Shown: positions 37,434-45,634, counted from the stretch's first letter. The stretch: DNA of 64,000 nt from Collibacillus ludicampi (GCF_023705585.1 NZ_BOQE01000001.1:2574710-2638709); one strand, 5' to 3'. Notes: generated by a model not told the origin, from the letters alone. Numbers and translations are program-made.

Positions 37434-37461
37434 ATTATATGCTTATAACTGTTTTTATACT
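37434..37461 (-). promoter_or_regulatory. Candidate sigma-E-like promoter of the recombinase
   Basis: On the minus strand CATATAAT (-10; sigma-E consensus CATACANT) with GTATAAA about 12 bases upstream (-35, ATA core). TATAAT within the -10 would also serve sigma-A, but no TTGACA-like box is present at 17 bases. Leader of ~60 bases. Confidence 0.4.
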
Positions 37462-37534
37462 GTCGTTTTTATGTCGATTTGCGGAAGGTGGTGGTAATGT
37501 AGTACGTTCGTCCTGATGGGAGGGCGAACAAATT

Positions 37535-37738
37535 ATGACAGATGAATTGCTAGATTTCAAACAAGCTGCAGAGTTTCTCAGAGTTAGCGACAAAGTTTTG
37601 ATGAAACTTCTACAGGAAGAAAATGTACCAGCACGAAAGATCGGTAATCAATGGCGTTTTAGTAAGCAAGCTTTAATTAATTGGATAGCGGAAGGAAACT
37701 CAAGAGATTATACAAAGAAAATGCGCGATGATACATAA
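37535..37738 (+). CDS. Excisionase-family helix-turn-helix protein
   Basis: 67 residues of the excisionase/HTH_17 type: LLDFKQAAEFLRVSDKVLMK then IGNQWRFSKQALINWI. Encoded divergently from the serine recombinase, 175 bases away. Such a protein may be the recombination directionality factor, or only a regulator. GGGAGGG precedes the ATG. Confidence 0.8.
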   Translation: MTDELLDFKQAAEFLRVSDKVLMKLLQEENVPARKIGNQWRFSKQALINWIAEGNSRDYTKKMRDDT

Positions 37739-37778
37739 CGAAAGCGTTTGAATACCTTCCAAATTACAATAAATCACA

Positions 37779-37832
37779 TTGACAAATTCAAGCAAATATC
37801 CGATTATCAAATTAAAATACGAACGTACGTTC
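37779..37832 (+). promoter_or_regulatory. Promoter with LexA (SOS) box
   Basis: TTGACA (37779-37784), 17-base spacer, GATTAT (37802-37807). GAACGTACGTTC (37821-37832) is a perfect palindrome matching the Gram-positive LexA core GAAC-N4-GTTC and sits just after the expected transcription start. Confidence 0.72.
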
Positions 37833-37856
37833 TCGTTGTTTTGGAAGGTGACCAAG

Positions 37857-37961
37857 ATGAGTAAGGGTGTAGTTACAATCTCGAGCCAAGAGAGTAAAAA
37901 GGATTTAGTTCTTTTGCTTGAATTTTTCAAGAAAATAACAACAAAAGTCACAATTAAATAG
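37857..37961 (+). CDS. 34-residue micro-protein under a LexA box
   Basis: ATG 37857 follows GGAAGGTGA at good spacing. The product is short, Lys-rich (about 9 Lys) with an amphipathic middle (KKDLVLLLEFFKKI). No family recognised. The SOS box and its place between integrase and repressor point to a part in prophage induction, for example antirepression or excision; this is inference. Confidence 0.6.
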   Translation: MSKGVVTISSQESKKDLVLLLEFFKKITTKVTIK

Positions 37962-38047
37962 AAGATCTTCTTATAAATATTCTTCTTACTTAAAATATCT
38001 ACTAATGTATCATTTCAGGATATTAATGCAAGAATCTAAGCAGGTTA

Positions 38048-38422
38048 TTACCTGCTTTCTTGTTGTCGTTTACTTTTTAGAAATTCTACATATTTAAGTA
38101 TATCGTCTACATCCTCTTCTGTAGCATCCGGAAATTCGAAGAGCTGTTTTATTTTCTCGATAGGCATTTCCCCGATCGAATCATATAATTTTCTTTCACT
38201 TTCTGTTAGAACAACTTCAGGATGATCCACGCGTCCGAACAAATAATCTATTGAAACACCGAAGAAATCTGCGATTTTTTGAATTACATCATAATCTGGA
38301 TGTCTTCGACCCAGTTCATATTGAGCATAAGTTGAACGAGGAATACCAAGCGCTTTTGCTATGCCTTCCTGGCTTATTTTCTTCTCCTTTCTTAATTTAA
38401 CAAGTCTGTTGTAAAGCATCAT
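38048..38422 (-). CDS. CI-like phage repressor (XRE family)
   Basis: 124 residues. Helix-turn-helix at 3-60 (LVKLRKEKKISQEGIAKALG, IPRSTYAQYELGRRHPD), then DYLFGR and an acidic helical C-terminus. No LexA-type peptidase domain is present, so induction does not run by self-cleavage; an antirepressor or ImmA-like partner would be needed and no ImmA gene is seen next to it. AGGAGG precedes ATG 38422. Divergent from the Cro-like gene. Confidence 0.85.
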   Translation of the reverse strand: MMLYNRLVKLRKEKKISQEGIAKALGIPRSTYAQYELGRRHPDYDVIQKIADFFGVSIDYLFGRVDHPEVVLTESERKLYDSIGEMPIEKIKQLFEFPDATEEDVDDILKYVEFLKSKRQQESR

Positions 38423-38482
38423 ACCAACCTCCTGGTTCAAATTGGTAACAACATTTTAGTTGCGAAAGAGAACAAAAAGTAG

Positions 38483-38541
38483 TTGACTGATGCGATAAGC
38501 AACATTATAATGAAAACAAAATCATGTTGCGTTTCGCATCA
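38483..38541 (+). promoter_or_regulatory. Rightward lytic promoter with two operators
   Basis: TTGACT (38483-38488), 17-base spacer, TATAAT (38506-38511). Operator 1 TGATGCGATAAGCAACAT (38488-38505) fills the spacer. Operator 2 ATGTTGCGTTTCGCATCA (38524-38541) is its inverted copy (16 of 18 bases). Confidence 0.78.
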
Positions 38542-38557
38542 AAAAGGTGGTGAAATC

Positions 38558-38743
38558 TTGAAAAGAACTTGGCTTACCACTGCAAGGACTGAGCGCAACT
38601 TGACTCATCAAGAGTTGGCTGATATGGCTGGTATCAGCAGATCTTACTATACTCAGATCGAGTCAGGTTTGAGAAATCCTAGCGTGGAGGTAGCTAAGAA
38701 AATAGCAGATGTTCTGGGTTTTAAATGGACAATTTTTTTTTGA
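38558..38743 (+). CDS. Cro-like XRE-family regulator
   Basis: 61 residues, nearly all helix-turn-helix (TWLTTARTERNLTHQELADM, AGISRSYYTQIESGLRNPS). Start TTG 38558 after AAAAAGGTGGTG; the longer frame runs through the promoter and is rejected. First gene of the rightward early operon. Confidence 0.83.
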   Translation: MKRTWLTTARTERNLTHQELADMAGISRSYYTQIESGLRNPSVEVAKKIADVLGFKWTIFF

Positions 38744-38850
38744 ACAATAATGTCTCGAATCGCAACAAAAACTCCATAAAATGATTATTTCCAATTAAAA
38801 AAATAGTTATACACAAGAACCATTGATCTGTATGTAAGAATACCTTATTT

Positions 38851-38867
38851 TGTTGCGTATTGCAACA
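38851..38867 (+). promoter_or_regulatory. Third operator-like palindrome
   Basis: TGTTGC-GTATT-GCAACA, a perfect dyad with the same half-site and 5-base spacer as the two operators at the lytic promoter. Confidence 0.6.
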
Positions 38868-38985
38868 CGAACAACATGCGAACATAATGTGAATTTTAAC
38901 TAAATATGGGGTGATTATACATGAGTTTTATTACTACATGATCGTTTACACCCTCTCATACCTTTGTATAAAGGGAGGGAAGGCC

Positions 38986-39168
38986 ATGAAATATGTGAAT
39001 CTGAAGCCAGAAGCACATAGGTTAATCGCGAAGATTTGCGTACAAGCAATACTTCGCGCTCAAAGGCAAGGAATTCTCAAAAAGAGTGTAGTTGAAGAGG
39101 TTGCTGTGTCCTTCCAAAAAGATTTAGACGAAAGGAGGGAAACTCATGAACCGGATCTACAAGTCTGA
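38986..39168 (+). CDS. Unknown small phage protein (60 residues)
   Basis: Helical, basic protein of no recognised family. AAGGGAGGGAAGG precedes ATG 38986; an upstream in-frame extension to 38911 lacks a ribosome site. Overlaps the next gene by 23 bases. Confidence 0.6.
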   Translation: MKYVNLKPEAHRLIAKICVQAILRAQRQGILKKSVVEEVAVSFQKDLDERRETHEPDLQV

Positions 39169-39358
39169 TGACCAACGCCTAGTGGAGATCACCTCAGAAC
39201 ACTCGAGGCTTTCTGCCGAATACGGCGCAAGAGGTACAACTTCTGAAAGAAAAGAGGAAATCCTCGTACGAATAAACGAACTGCGTGCCGAAAGATCGGC
39301 CATCTTGCAAAAGCAAGCCGCCTATAAGGCGGATGGACAAGCCTGGAAGGAGGTTTGA
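39146..39358 (+). CDS. Unknown small coiled-coil phage protein (70 residues)
   Basis: Charged helical protein (ERKEEILVRINELRAERSAI) with no recognised family. AAAGGAGGGAAACTC precedes the ATG. Part of the early operon. Confidence 0.6.
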   Translation: MNRIYKSDDQRLVEITSEHSRLSAEYGARGTTSERKEEILVRINELRAERSAILQKQAAYKADGQAWKEV

Positions 39359-39361
39359 AAC

Positions 39362-39505
39362 GTGGACGTTCTTACTATCATCCTCATACTCCTGATCGCT
39401 ATGTTATCTGGAGTTGCTTATACATCTGGGAATTACCTTGTGGGTATTTGTTGCCTTTCATTTTCAGCGATCTTCGCAATCGCTATGCTGGCTAAACCAG
39501 AATAA
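39362..39505 (+). CDS. Small membrane protein (47 residues)
   Basis: GTG start after GGAAGGAGG. Two hydrophobic segments (about 3-20 and 26-43) with a short Gly/Asn turn make a hairpin membrane protein. Family unknown. Confidence 0.55.
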   Translation: MDVLTIILILLIAMLSGVAYTSGNYLVGICCLSFSAIFAIAMLAKPE

Positions 39506-39520
39506 AGAGGTGGACAAGCA

Positions 39521-39685
39521 GTGTACGAAACAGCAGAAGAGATTCAGCGTCATATCGTTCAGCTCGAGGAGTTTCTTCGAAAAACAACGTGTGTTCCTGA
39601 GCGCGTGAAGCGTGAGGTTCAAGAGGAGATCTCAGACTACAGGATGCAGTTATTCCACAAGAGGCACGAGTTGATGAACTTATGA
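39521..39685 (+). CDS. Unknown small helical phage protein (54 residues)
   Basis: GTG 39521 after AAAGAGGTGG. Amphipathic, charged helices, one cysteine. No family recognised. Continues the run of tiny tightly spaced early genes. Confidence 0.52.
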   Translation: MYETAEEIQRHIVQLEEFLRKTTCVPERVKREVQEEISDYRMQLFHKRHELMNL

Positions 39686-39834
39686 ACGATTTCAAGAGGT
39701 TATCAATAAAAAGAGGCCCGATGCGCCTACATCGAGCCACCCAGTTGAGGGTAAGGGAAAACACTTGTAATTAGATCGTAACAGAAAAACAGAGAAAAAT
39801 CCACTTAGATAAGTCTTTGAAAGGGGGTGAGTCG

Positions 39835-40053
39835 ATGTACTACGGATATTGCAGGATCCCACATTCTGCAGGAGGTGGTTGGACGTCAGCAGTTGAGTTA
39901 GAAACTCCGCAAGATGTTTGGTCGTATATCAATCTACAAAAGACTTTGTTTCCTGAAGTCCGAATAACGGACGTAGATGATTACATCGTTGCACATGCTC
40001 AAGCTGGCCGAATCGTTTTTCCACATAAATGGGCGGAAAAGGAAAAGGCCTAA
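39835..40053 (+). CDS. Unknown small phage protein (72 residues)
   Basis: Starts at ATG 39835 after AAAGGGGGTGA. Tyr/Trp-rich N-terminus (YYGYCRIPHSAGGGW) and a closing basic stretch. No family recognised. A hairpin (TAATCGT/ACGATTA) covers its end. Confidence 0.6.
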   Translation: MYYGYCRIPHSAGGGWTSAVELETPQDVWSYINLQKTLFPEVRITDVDDYIVAHAQAGRIVFPHKWAEKEKA

Positions 40054-40195
40054 TCGTCTAGCACACGATTAAGCCCCTACTCCGTGGATGAGAGAATTAA
40101 GTTTACTAACTTATTCTACCACAGATATCAAAAATTTATACATCCGAAAGAAAGAACGAGCTGTCCAAATGTTGACCATGTGAGGTGAAGAAGGG

Positions 40196-40384
40196 ATGAA
40201 ATTAAAAATCCCATTTCACGTTTACGAATGTGCCGACTGTGTCGCCACATTTGCAGTCGAAGCACACGAAGATATTGATCATTCCGTGATAGTATGCCCG
40301 ATGTGTAATCAAGAATCAACATTTAGCGGCGTTGCGGACAATGTTCTGGTTGAATTCGAGTCAACTAATCAAAACGAAGATTGA
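40196..40384 (+). CDS. Zinc-ribbon-like small protein (62 residues)
   Basis: Two CxxC pairs (CADC near 12-15 and CPMC near 34-37) suggest a zinc ribbon. GAGGTGAAGAAGGG precedes the ATG. Role unknown. Confidence 0.6.
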   Translation: MKLKIPFHVYECADCVATFAVEAHEDIDHSVIVCPMCNQESTFSGVADNVLVEFESTNQNED

Positions 40385-40394
40385 GGCGGTTCGA

Positions 40395-40526
40395 ATGCAA
40401 AATCGATCAGAACCGAACTGCATCGTGTGTGCTAATGAACTTACTGACGAAGACCGTTTTGAGGGTCTTTGCAATACATGTGCCAAGAAAGAGGGGATTT
40501 TGTATGAACATCACATTGAATATTGA
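40395..40526 (+). CDS. Zinc-ribbon-like micro-protein (43 residues)
   Basis: ATG 40395 after GAGGCGG. Two CxxC pairs (CIVC and CNTC) 18 residues apart. Overlaps the next gene by 23 bases. Confidence 0.52.
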   Translation: MQNRSEPNCIVCANELTDEDRFEGLCNTCAKKEGILYEHHIEY

Positions 40527-40914
40527 AGCAAGTAGTCCAGCGGAGTTACAGGAGGCTATTACCGGACTAGCGGGTATCGTTGGTGGAGCAGTTTCACCTC
40601 AACCGGACGCACCAACAGTTTCCACTCAGGAAGAGCCGGAGAAGCCAAAACGGACTAACAGAACAACGACTAAACCGGATAAGCAGCAAGATCCTGAACC
40701 AGCGAACGAGCCAGAAGATAAAAACGCTGAATCGCCTGAGCCTGAAAATGTTCCCACAGTCGTTGAGCTCCGCGCCAAAGCACAGGAGAAGGGTAAAACA
40801 CCGGAAGGCAAAAAAGCGATCAAAGCGTTGCTGGAGAAATTCGAGAGCAAGTCTATTTCCGATATTCCGGAAGAGAAAAGAGCTGCCTTCCTGGCTGCAC
40901 TGGAGGAACTATGA
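40504..40914 (+). CDS. Phage protein with acidic/Pro-rich linker (136 residues)
   Basis: A short N-terminal part, a disordered Glu/Pro/Lys/Thr-rich middle (~40-85), and a C-terminal helical domain with a KTPEGKKAIKALLEKFESKS pattern. Similar proteins often lie before DUF2800 genes in Bacillales phages, as here. ATG 40504 follows AAGAGGGG. Overlaps the DUF2800 gene by 4 bases. Confidence 0.62.
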   Translation: MNITLNIEASSPAELQEAITGLAGIVGGAVSPQPDAPTVSTQEEPEKPKRTNRTTTKPDKQQDPEPANEPEDKNAESPEPENVPTVVELRAKAQEKGKTPEGKKAIKALLEKFESKSISDIPEEKRAAFLAALEEL

Positions 40915-42107
40915 GCACACCAGCACATGCAGAACGCTCTCACGCCTTGCTGAGTGCGTCGAAGGCAGCGCAGTGGATAAATTGCCCGCCTAGCGCCCGG
41001 CTGCAGGAGGGCATCCCTGACAAGCGGAGTGAGTACGCCGATGAGGGCACTGTCGCCCATGAGTTGGCCGAAATCAAATTGAGACGCCGTATCCTTCCGT
41101 GTGATTCCAAAGAGCGGGATCGCCTGGATAAAGCGCTGGAGGAGATCAAAGCCAACAAGTTTTACGGCCCCGAGATGGAGAACGCCATCCAGGAGTATGT
41201 GGAGATCGTTTGTGAGCGCTTCATGGAAGCGAAGGCAAGATCCAGTGACGCGATAGTACTACTGGAGGAACGGTTGGACTTTTCCGAGTGGGTTCCTGAC
41301 GGTTACGGTACCGGGGACGTAGTGTTGATCTCTGACGGCGTGCTGGAGGTCATTGACCTCAAATACGGAAAAGGAGTTCCGGTCAGCGCCCAAGGCAATC
41401 CGCAGATTCGTCTCTACGCACTTGGCGCATGGTGGTCGCACAACTGGCTCTACTCGATCCATGAGGTTCGCATGACTATCATTCAACCTCGTCTGGACAA
41501 CATCAGCACTGCCATTATGCCTCTCGATGAGTTGATCGAGTGGGCGGAGACTGTCGTAAAGCCTTCTGCGGCGCTAGCCTTCGCAGGAGAGGGCGAATTC
41601 AAGGCAGGAGACCATTGCCGCTGGTGCAAGGTCAAGGGAAACTGTCGAGCCAGAGCGGAGGAGAACATGAAGGCACTCGCATACGAATTCAAAGATCCGG
41701 CGTTGATGACTAACGAGGAAATCGGCTCCATCTTATTCATCGCCGAACAGCTCCAGGCTTGGGCAAAAGATGTTCAGGACTACGCCTTTGAGCAGGCCAA
41801 GGCCGGTCAGCGAGTTCCGGGGTGGAAGTTGGTAGAGGGACGAAGTAACCGGCAGATCACCGACAAAGATGCCGCCCTAGCTGTCCTCAAGGCCGCCGGA
41901 TTGGAACAAGAAAAATACCTAAAAGTGGATCTGCTCGGCATCAGTGAGCTGGAGAAGCGGATCGGAAAGAAAGAGCTGGCGGCTCTGATTGGCGACTGGA
42001 TTGTCAAGCCGCCCGGCAAACCGGTACTCGTTCCGGAGACGGACAAGCGTCCAGAGCTGAACAGCATCGAGCAAGAATTCTCGAGCGAGGATTTCGAGTT
42101 GGAGTAA
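40911..42107 (+). CDS. DUF2800 protein, RecB/Cas4-like phage nuclease
   Basis: 398 residues. SHALLSASKAAQWINCPPSA and DEGTVAHELAE open the protein; VLEVIDLKYGKGVPV carries the D...(x)K part of a PD-(D/E)xK site; three cysteines (CRWCKVKGNCRARA) plus the N-terminal one match the Fe-S cage of Cas4/AddB-like nucleases. Probably prepares DNA ends for phage recombination. Paired with DUF2815, as in many phages. Confidence 0.85.
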   Translation: MSTPAHAERSHALLSASKAAQWINCPPSARLQEGIPDKRSEYADEGTVAHELAEIKLRRRILPCDSKERDRLDKALEEIKANKFYGPEMENAIQEYVEIVCERFMEAKARSSDAIVLLEERLDFSEWVPDGYGTGDVVLISDGVLEVIDLKYGKGVPVSAQGNPQIRLYALGAWWSHNWLYSIHEVRMTIIQPRLDNISTAIMPLDELIEWAETVVKPSAALAFAGEGEFKAGDHCRWCKVKGNCRARAEENMKALAYEFKDPALMTNEEIGSILFIAEQLQAWAKDVQDYAFEQAKAGQRVPGWKLVEGRSNRQITDKDAALAVLKAAGLEQEKYLKVDLLGISELEKRIGKKELAALIGDWIVKPPGKPVLVPETDKRPELNSIEQEFSSEDFELE

Positions 42108-42207
42108 GTTTTCTTTTTCAATTGAGTACATTGGACAGACTCTCCCATTATAGCCTACGCCAATGTATTCCGTAATATACTTATCAAATCAAGGAGGCAA
42201 ACAGATT

Positions 42208-42804
42208 ATGGCAATCGACAACAACGCAACGAAAGTAATCACGGGAAAAGTACGACTCTCTTATGTGCATATTTTCGAACCGCAAATCACCGATGGCGGC
42301 GATGAGAAATACAGTACGGCAATCCTGATTCCGAAGTCCGACAAAGAGACGCTGCGCAAGATCAAAGCAGCGGTTGAGGCGGCGAAAGAAATCGGAAAAA
42401 CCTCGAAGTGGGGCGGGAAGATCCCGGCCAACCTGAAGTTGCCACTTCGCGACGGTGACGAAGAGCGTCCAGACGACGAAGCATACGCTGGCCACTACTT
42501 CCTGAATGCTACGAGCAAACAAAAGCCAGGCATCGCAAAGCCGCTCGGTAAAGGTCCGGACGGTAAGATGAAGTTCCAAGAGATTACGGACAGCACAGAA
42601 GTATACAGCGGATGCTATGCGCGGGTCAGCTTGAACTTCTATCCGTTCGACGCGAAAGGTAACCGCGGTGTCGCGGCTGGTCTTAACAACGTTGTGAAGG
42701 TGCAAGATGGTGAGTTCCTAGGTGGCAGAGCAAGCATTCAGGATGAATTTGCGGATGTGGAGTTCGACGACGATCTCGACGACGACGAAGATTTCTTAAG
42801 CTAA
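42208..42804 (+). CDS. DUF2815 protein, likely ssDNA-binding protein
   Basis: 198 residues, beta-rich, with VRLSYVHIFEPQITDGGDEK at the start and a strongly acidic tail (about 12 Asp in the last 20), the mark of single-stranded-DNA-binding proteins. It sits between the RecB-like nuclease and the polymerase. ATG 42208 follows AAGGAGG. Confidence 0.82.
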   Translation: MAIDNNATKVITGKVRLSYVHIFEPQITDGGDEKYSTAILIPKSDKETLRKIKAAVEAAKEIGKTSKWGGKIPANLKLPLRDGDEERPDDEAYAGHYFLNATSKQKPGIAKPLGKGPDGKMKFQEITDSTEVYSGCYARVSLNFYPFDAKGNRGVAAGLNNVVKVQDGEFLGGRASIQDEFADVEFDDDLDDDEDFLS

Positions 42805-42869
42805 TCCAAAAATAGGGGATTCGGCAGCGGGTCCCCTTTCTCATCCAAATTATTCGGGGGAGGACGGCA

Positions 42870-43196
42870 ATGAATATCAACGAACTGGTCAAAGAAGCAC
42901 ACCAGATGGCTATAGACAAAGGCTGGTACGAAGAGCCGCGAACGTTCGGCGAGATCATCGCCCTGGTGCACTCCGAACTGTCGGAGGCACTGGAAGACTT
43001 CCGGGCGGGGAGAAGGATCAACGAAATCTACTATGAGGGCGACAAACCGTGTGGCATCCCGATCGAACTCGCAGACGTGGTCATCCGCATCTTCGACACG
43101 TGCGGGTACTACGGCATCGATCTGGAAGAAGCGATCGAAGAGAAGATGGCTTATAACGCAAAGCGGCCAAAGAGACATGGCGGGAAGAAGCTATGA
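42870..43196 (+). CDS. MazG-like nucleotide pyrophosphohydrolase
   Basis: 108 residues. The all-helical MazG metal site appears as HSELSEALED and ELADVVIRIFD (E-x3-E ... E-x2-D). Likely hydrolyses a (d)NTP or a nucleotide alarm signal during infection. Overlaps the polymerase gene by 4 bases. Confidence 0.82.
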   Translation: MNINELVKEAHQMAIDKGWYEEPRTFGEIIALVHSELSEALEDFRAGRRINEIYYEGDKPCGIPIELADVVIRIFDTCGYYGIDLEEAIEEKMAYNAKRPKRHGGKKL

Positions 43197-45154
43197 CGGT
43201 ACTGCAAATCGACCTGGAAACCTACTCTAGCATCGATCTGACCAAATGCGGAGTTTACCGCTACGTCGAGAGTCCTGACTTTGAAATCCTGCTATTCGCT
43301 TACGCATATGATGATGAACCGGTAACCGTGATAGATTTGACCGCTTTTGAAGATTTGCCAGAGCAAGTCCTGCACGATCTGACAAATCCAGCTGTCATCA
43401 AAACAGCTTTCAATGCGAACTTCGAACGGGTTTGTATTGGAAAACACTTTGGAATCTATTGTGATCCCCTCCAGTGGCGGTGTACGGCGGTACATGCGCT
43501 GGCACTGGGGCTCCCAGGACACCTGGAGGGAGTCGCCCAAGTGCTGAAGCTCGAAGCGCAGAAGGACGCCCGAGGTAAAAACCTGATTAAGTATTTCAGC
43601 GTTCCCTGCAAGCCGACCAAGGCAAACGGCGGCCGCACCCGGAACCTTCCACATCACGACCCGGAGAAGTGGCAGCAGTACATCGAGTACAACCGGCAGG
43701 ACGTGGTGGTAGAACGGGAAATCCGGCGGAAGTTGAGCCGGTTCCCCTTGCCCGACCACGAATGGCGGCTGTGGGCGCTCGATCAGCGGATCAACGACCG
43801 AGGCGTCCGACTTGATCCGTTGCTGTTCCGGCAGGCGATTACTTGTGACGCACAATACGAGGAGCGGTTAGTAGCCGAGGCCAGGGAGATCACCGGTCTG
43901 GAGAATCCGAACAGCCTGCAACAACTTAAGGAATGGCTGGCTGATCGCGGTTTAGATGCGTCGGAAGGGCTTTCCAAGGATCACATGCCTGCACTGCTGG
44001 ACGCGGCACCGGATGAAGAAACGCGCCGGGTACTGGAGTTGCGGCAAGAGATGAGCAAGACGAGCGTGGACAAATACAACGCCATGGAACGTTCCATGTG
44101 TGCAGATGAGAGGGCCCGGGGACTGCTCCAGTTTTACGGCGCTAATCGAACAGGCCGGTGGGCAGGGCGTATAGTGCAAGTTCAAAACCTTCCACAGAAC
44201 AAGATCGAGGACTTGGCGCTGGCGCGGGAGACGTTGCGAAGCGGAGATTTTGAACTGCTAGAAATGCTGTACGGATCACCGCCGTTTGTGTTGAGCCAGC
44301 TCATTCGTACCGCATTCATCCCGTCACCTGGCTGCCGATTCATCGTGTCGGACTTCTCAGCGATTGAGGCCCGCGTGGTCGCTTGGCTGGCAGACGAACA
44401 CTGGGTGTTGGACGTATTCCGTAGCCACGGAAAGATATACGAGGCCACAGCGGCGCAGATGTTCAAGGTGCCGTTCGAAACGATCGTCAAGGGACATCCC
44501 AACTATGAACTGCGGGCAAAGGGGAAGGTCGCTACGTTGGCCTGTGGTTATCAAGGCGGCCCGAACGCGCTGATCGCCATGGGGGCGCTCAAAAGCGGCA
44601 TCCCAGAAGACGAACTACCCGGACTGGTCAAGCAGTGGAGACAGGCCAATCCGAACATCGTCAAACTCTGGTACGCCGCCGAAGATGCAGCCGTGACGGC
44701 AGTGAGGGAGAAAACGACAGTAAAACTGGCTCACGGTGTCCAGTACCGATACGAGGCAGGCGTATTATTCGCTGACCTGCCGAGTGGCCGAAGCCTCACC
44801 TACGTGAATCCGCGAATAAAGCCCGATCCTAATTTCGACAAAGACGGTCTGGTGTACGACGGAATGGATCAAGTCAAAAAGAAGTGGATGTCGCAACGAA
44901 CATACGGCGGCAGACTGGTGGAGAACCTGGTGCAGGCCATCGCTCGGGATTGCTTGGCTGTGGCGTTGATGCGGTTGTCCGCAGAGGGATACGAGATCGT
45001 CATGCACGTACACGACGAAGTGGTTCTTGATGTACCGATAGGAGCCGGATCCGTGGAGCATGTGACGTCTGTCATGAGCGCGCCGATCGAATGGGCACCG
45101 GGGCTACCGTTGGCTGCAGCCGGATTTGAATGTGATTTCTATATGAAAGATTGA
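43193..45154 (+). CDS. Phage DNA polymerase, family A
   Basis: 653 residues. 3'-5' exonuclease part with DLETYS (Exo I), NANFE (Exo II) and YNRQD (Exo III); polymerase part with motif A SDFSAIEAR, motif B KVATLACGYQGG and motif C HVHDEVVLD. All catalytic acids are present, so replication is carried by the phage itself. Confidence 0.95.
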   Translation: MTVLQIDLETYSSIDLTKCGVYRYVESPDFEILLFAYAYDDEPVTVIDLTAFEDLPEQVLHDLTNPAVIKTAFNANFERVCIGKHFGIYCDPLQWRCTAVHALALGLPGHLEGVAQVLKLEAQKDARGKNLIKYFSVPCKPTKANGGRTRNLPHHDPEKWQQYIEYNRQDVVVEREIRRKLSRFPLPDHEWRLWALDQRINDRGVRLDPLLFRQAITCDAQYEERLVAEAREITGLENPNSLQQLKEWLADRGLDASEGLSKDHMPALLDAAPDEETRRVLELRQEMSKTSVDKYNAMERSMCADERARGLLQFYGANRTGRWAGRIVQVQNLPQNKIEDLALARETLRSGDFELLEMLYGSPPFVLSQLIRTAFIPSPGCRFIVSDFSAIEARVVAWLADEHWVLDVFRSHGKIYEATAAQMFKVPFETIVKGHPNYELRAKGKVATLACGYQGGPNALIAMGALKSGIPEDELPGLVKQWRQANPNIVKLWYAAEDAAVTAVREKTTVKLAHGVQYRYEAGVLFADLPSGRSLTYVNPRIKPDPNFDKDGLVYDGMDQVKKKWMSQRTYGGRLVENLVQAIARDCLAVALMRLSAEGYEIVMHVHDEVVLDVPIGAGSVEHVTSVMSAPIEWAPGLPLAAAGFECDFYMKD

Positions 45155-45185
45155 TGGTTGAAAATCTGTGAGAGGAGAGGTACGG

Positions 45186-45629
45186 ATGAGAGCGGTTGTA
45201 AGTAAACACAAGCTAGGGTACCCGCGCTTCGGTACGGCGGGTCAAACATACGAGAGCGAATGCACAGTCCGGCAGCTGACGGACGAGGAGCGAGAACGCT
45301 TGGACAAGCTCCTCGGACCACCAAAAAGGCCTCTTCCGAAGTCCAAGATCACCCAATTGAGTAAGTCGGTGGCTCCGCAGTTTGTAGACGAGAACACATT
45401 AAAGTTACCCAATACAGTTTACATCGCGCAGTTCGAGAACCGAAGAACACAAGTCTATCACATCTACCAAGACTGTGGAAGCGGAAAGGGTGCGGAACCG
45501 CGGGACCTAAGCGAGGCAAAGAATATCGGTCTAAGAGTCTGTGCGTTCTGCAAGATCAGATATGTGAAAGAGAAAAGAAAGAGTTCAGAAGGGCCGGACA
45601 AAAGTCCGATTTCCAGAGAGGATGAGTGA
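45186..45629 (+). CDS. Unknown phage protein (147 residues)
   Basis: No family recognised. Basic N-terminal part; C-terminal segment with three cysteines (DCGS and CAFC) in a YHIYQDCG...LRVCAFCKIRY arrangement that may bind metal. ATG 45186 follows GAGAGGAGAGG. Confidence 0.6.
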   Translation: MRAVVSKHKLGYPRFGTAGQTYESECTVRQLTDEERERLDKLLGPPKRPLPKSKITQLSKSVAPQFVDENTLKLPNTVYIAQFENRRTQVYHIYQDCGSGKGAEPRDLSEAKNIGLRVCAFCKIRYVKEKRKSSEGPDKSPISREDE

Positions 45630-45634
45630 TCACC

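Noticed and set aside
38868-38895. Second LexA-like site (GAACATAATGTG)
   Set aside because: Only one half-site fits GAAC-N4-GTTC, so it is not a credible SOS box.
39713-39737. Hairpin GGCcCGATG/CATCGaGCC as a terminator
   Set aside because: The U-run forms only on the minus strand and no minus-strand gene feeds it.
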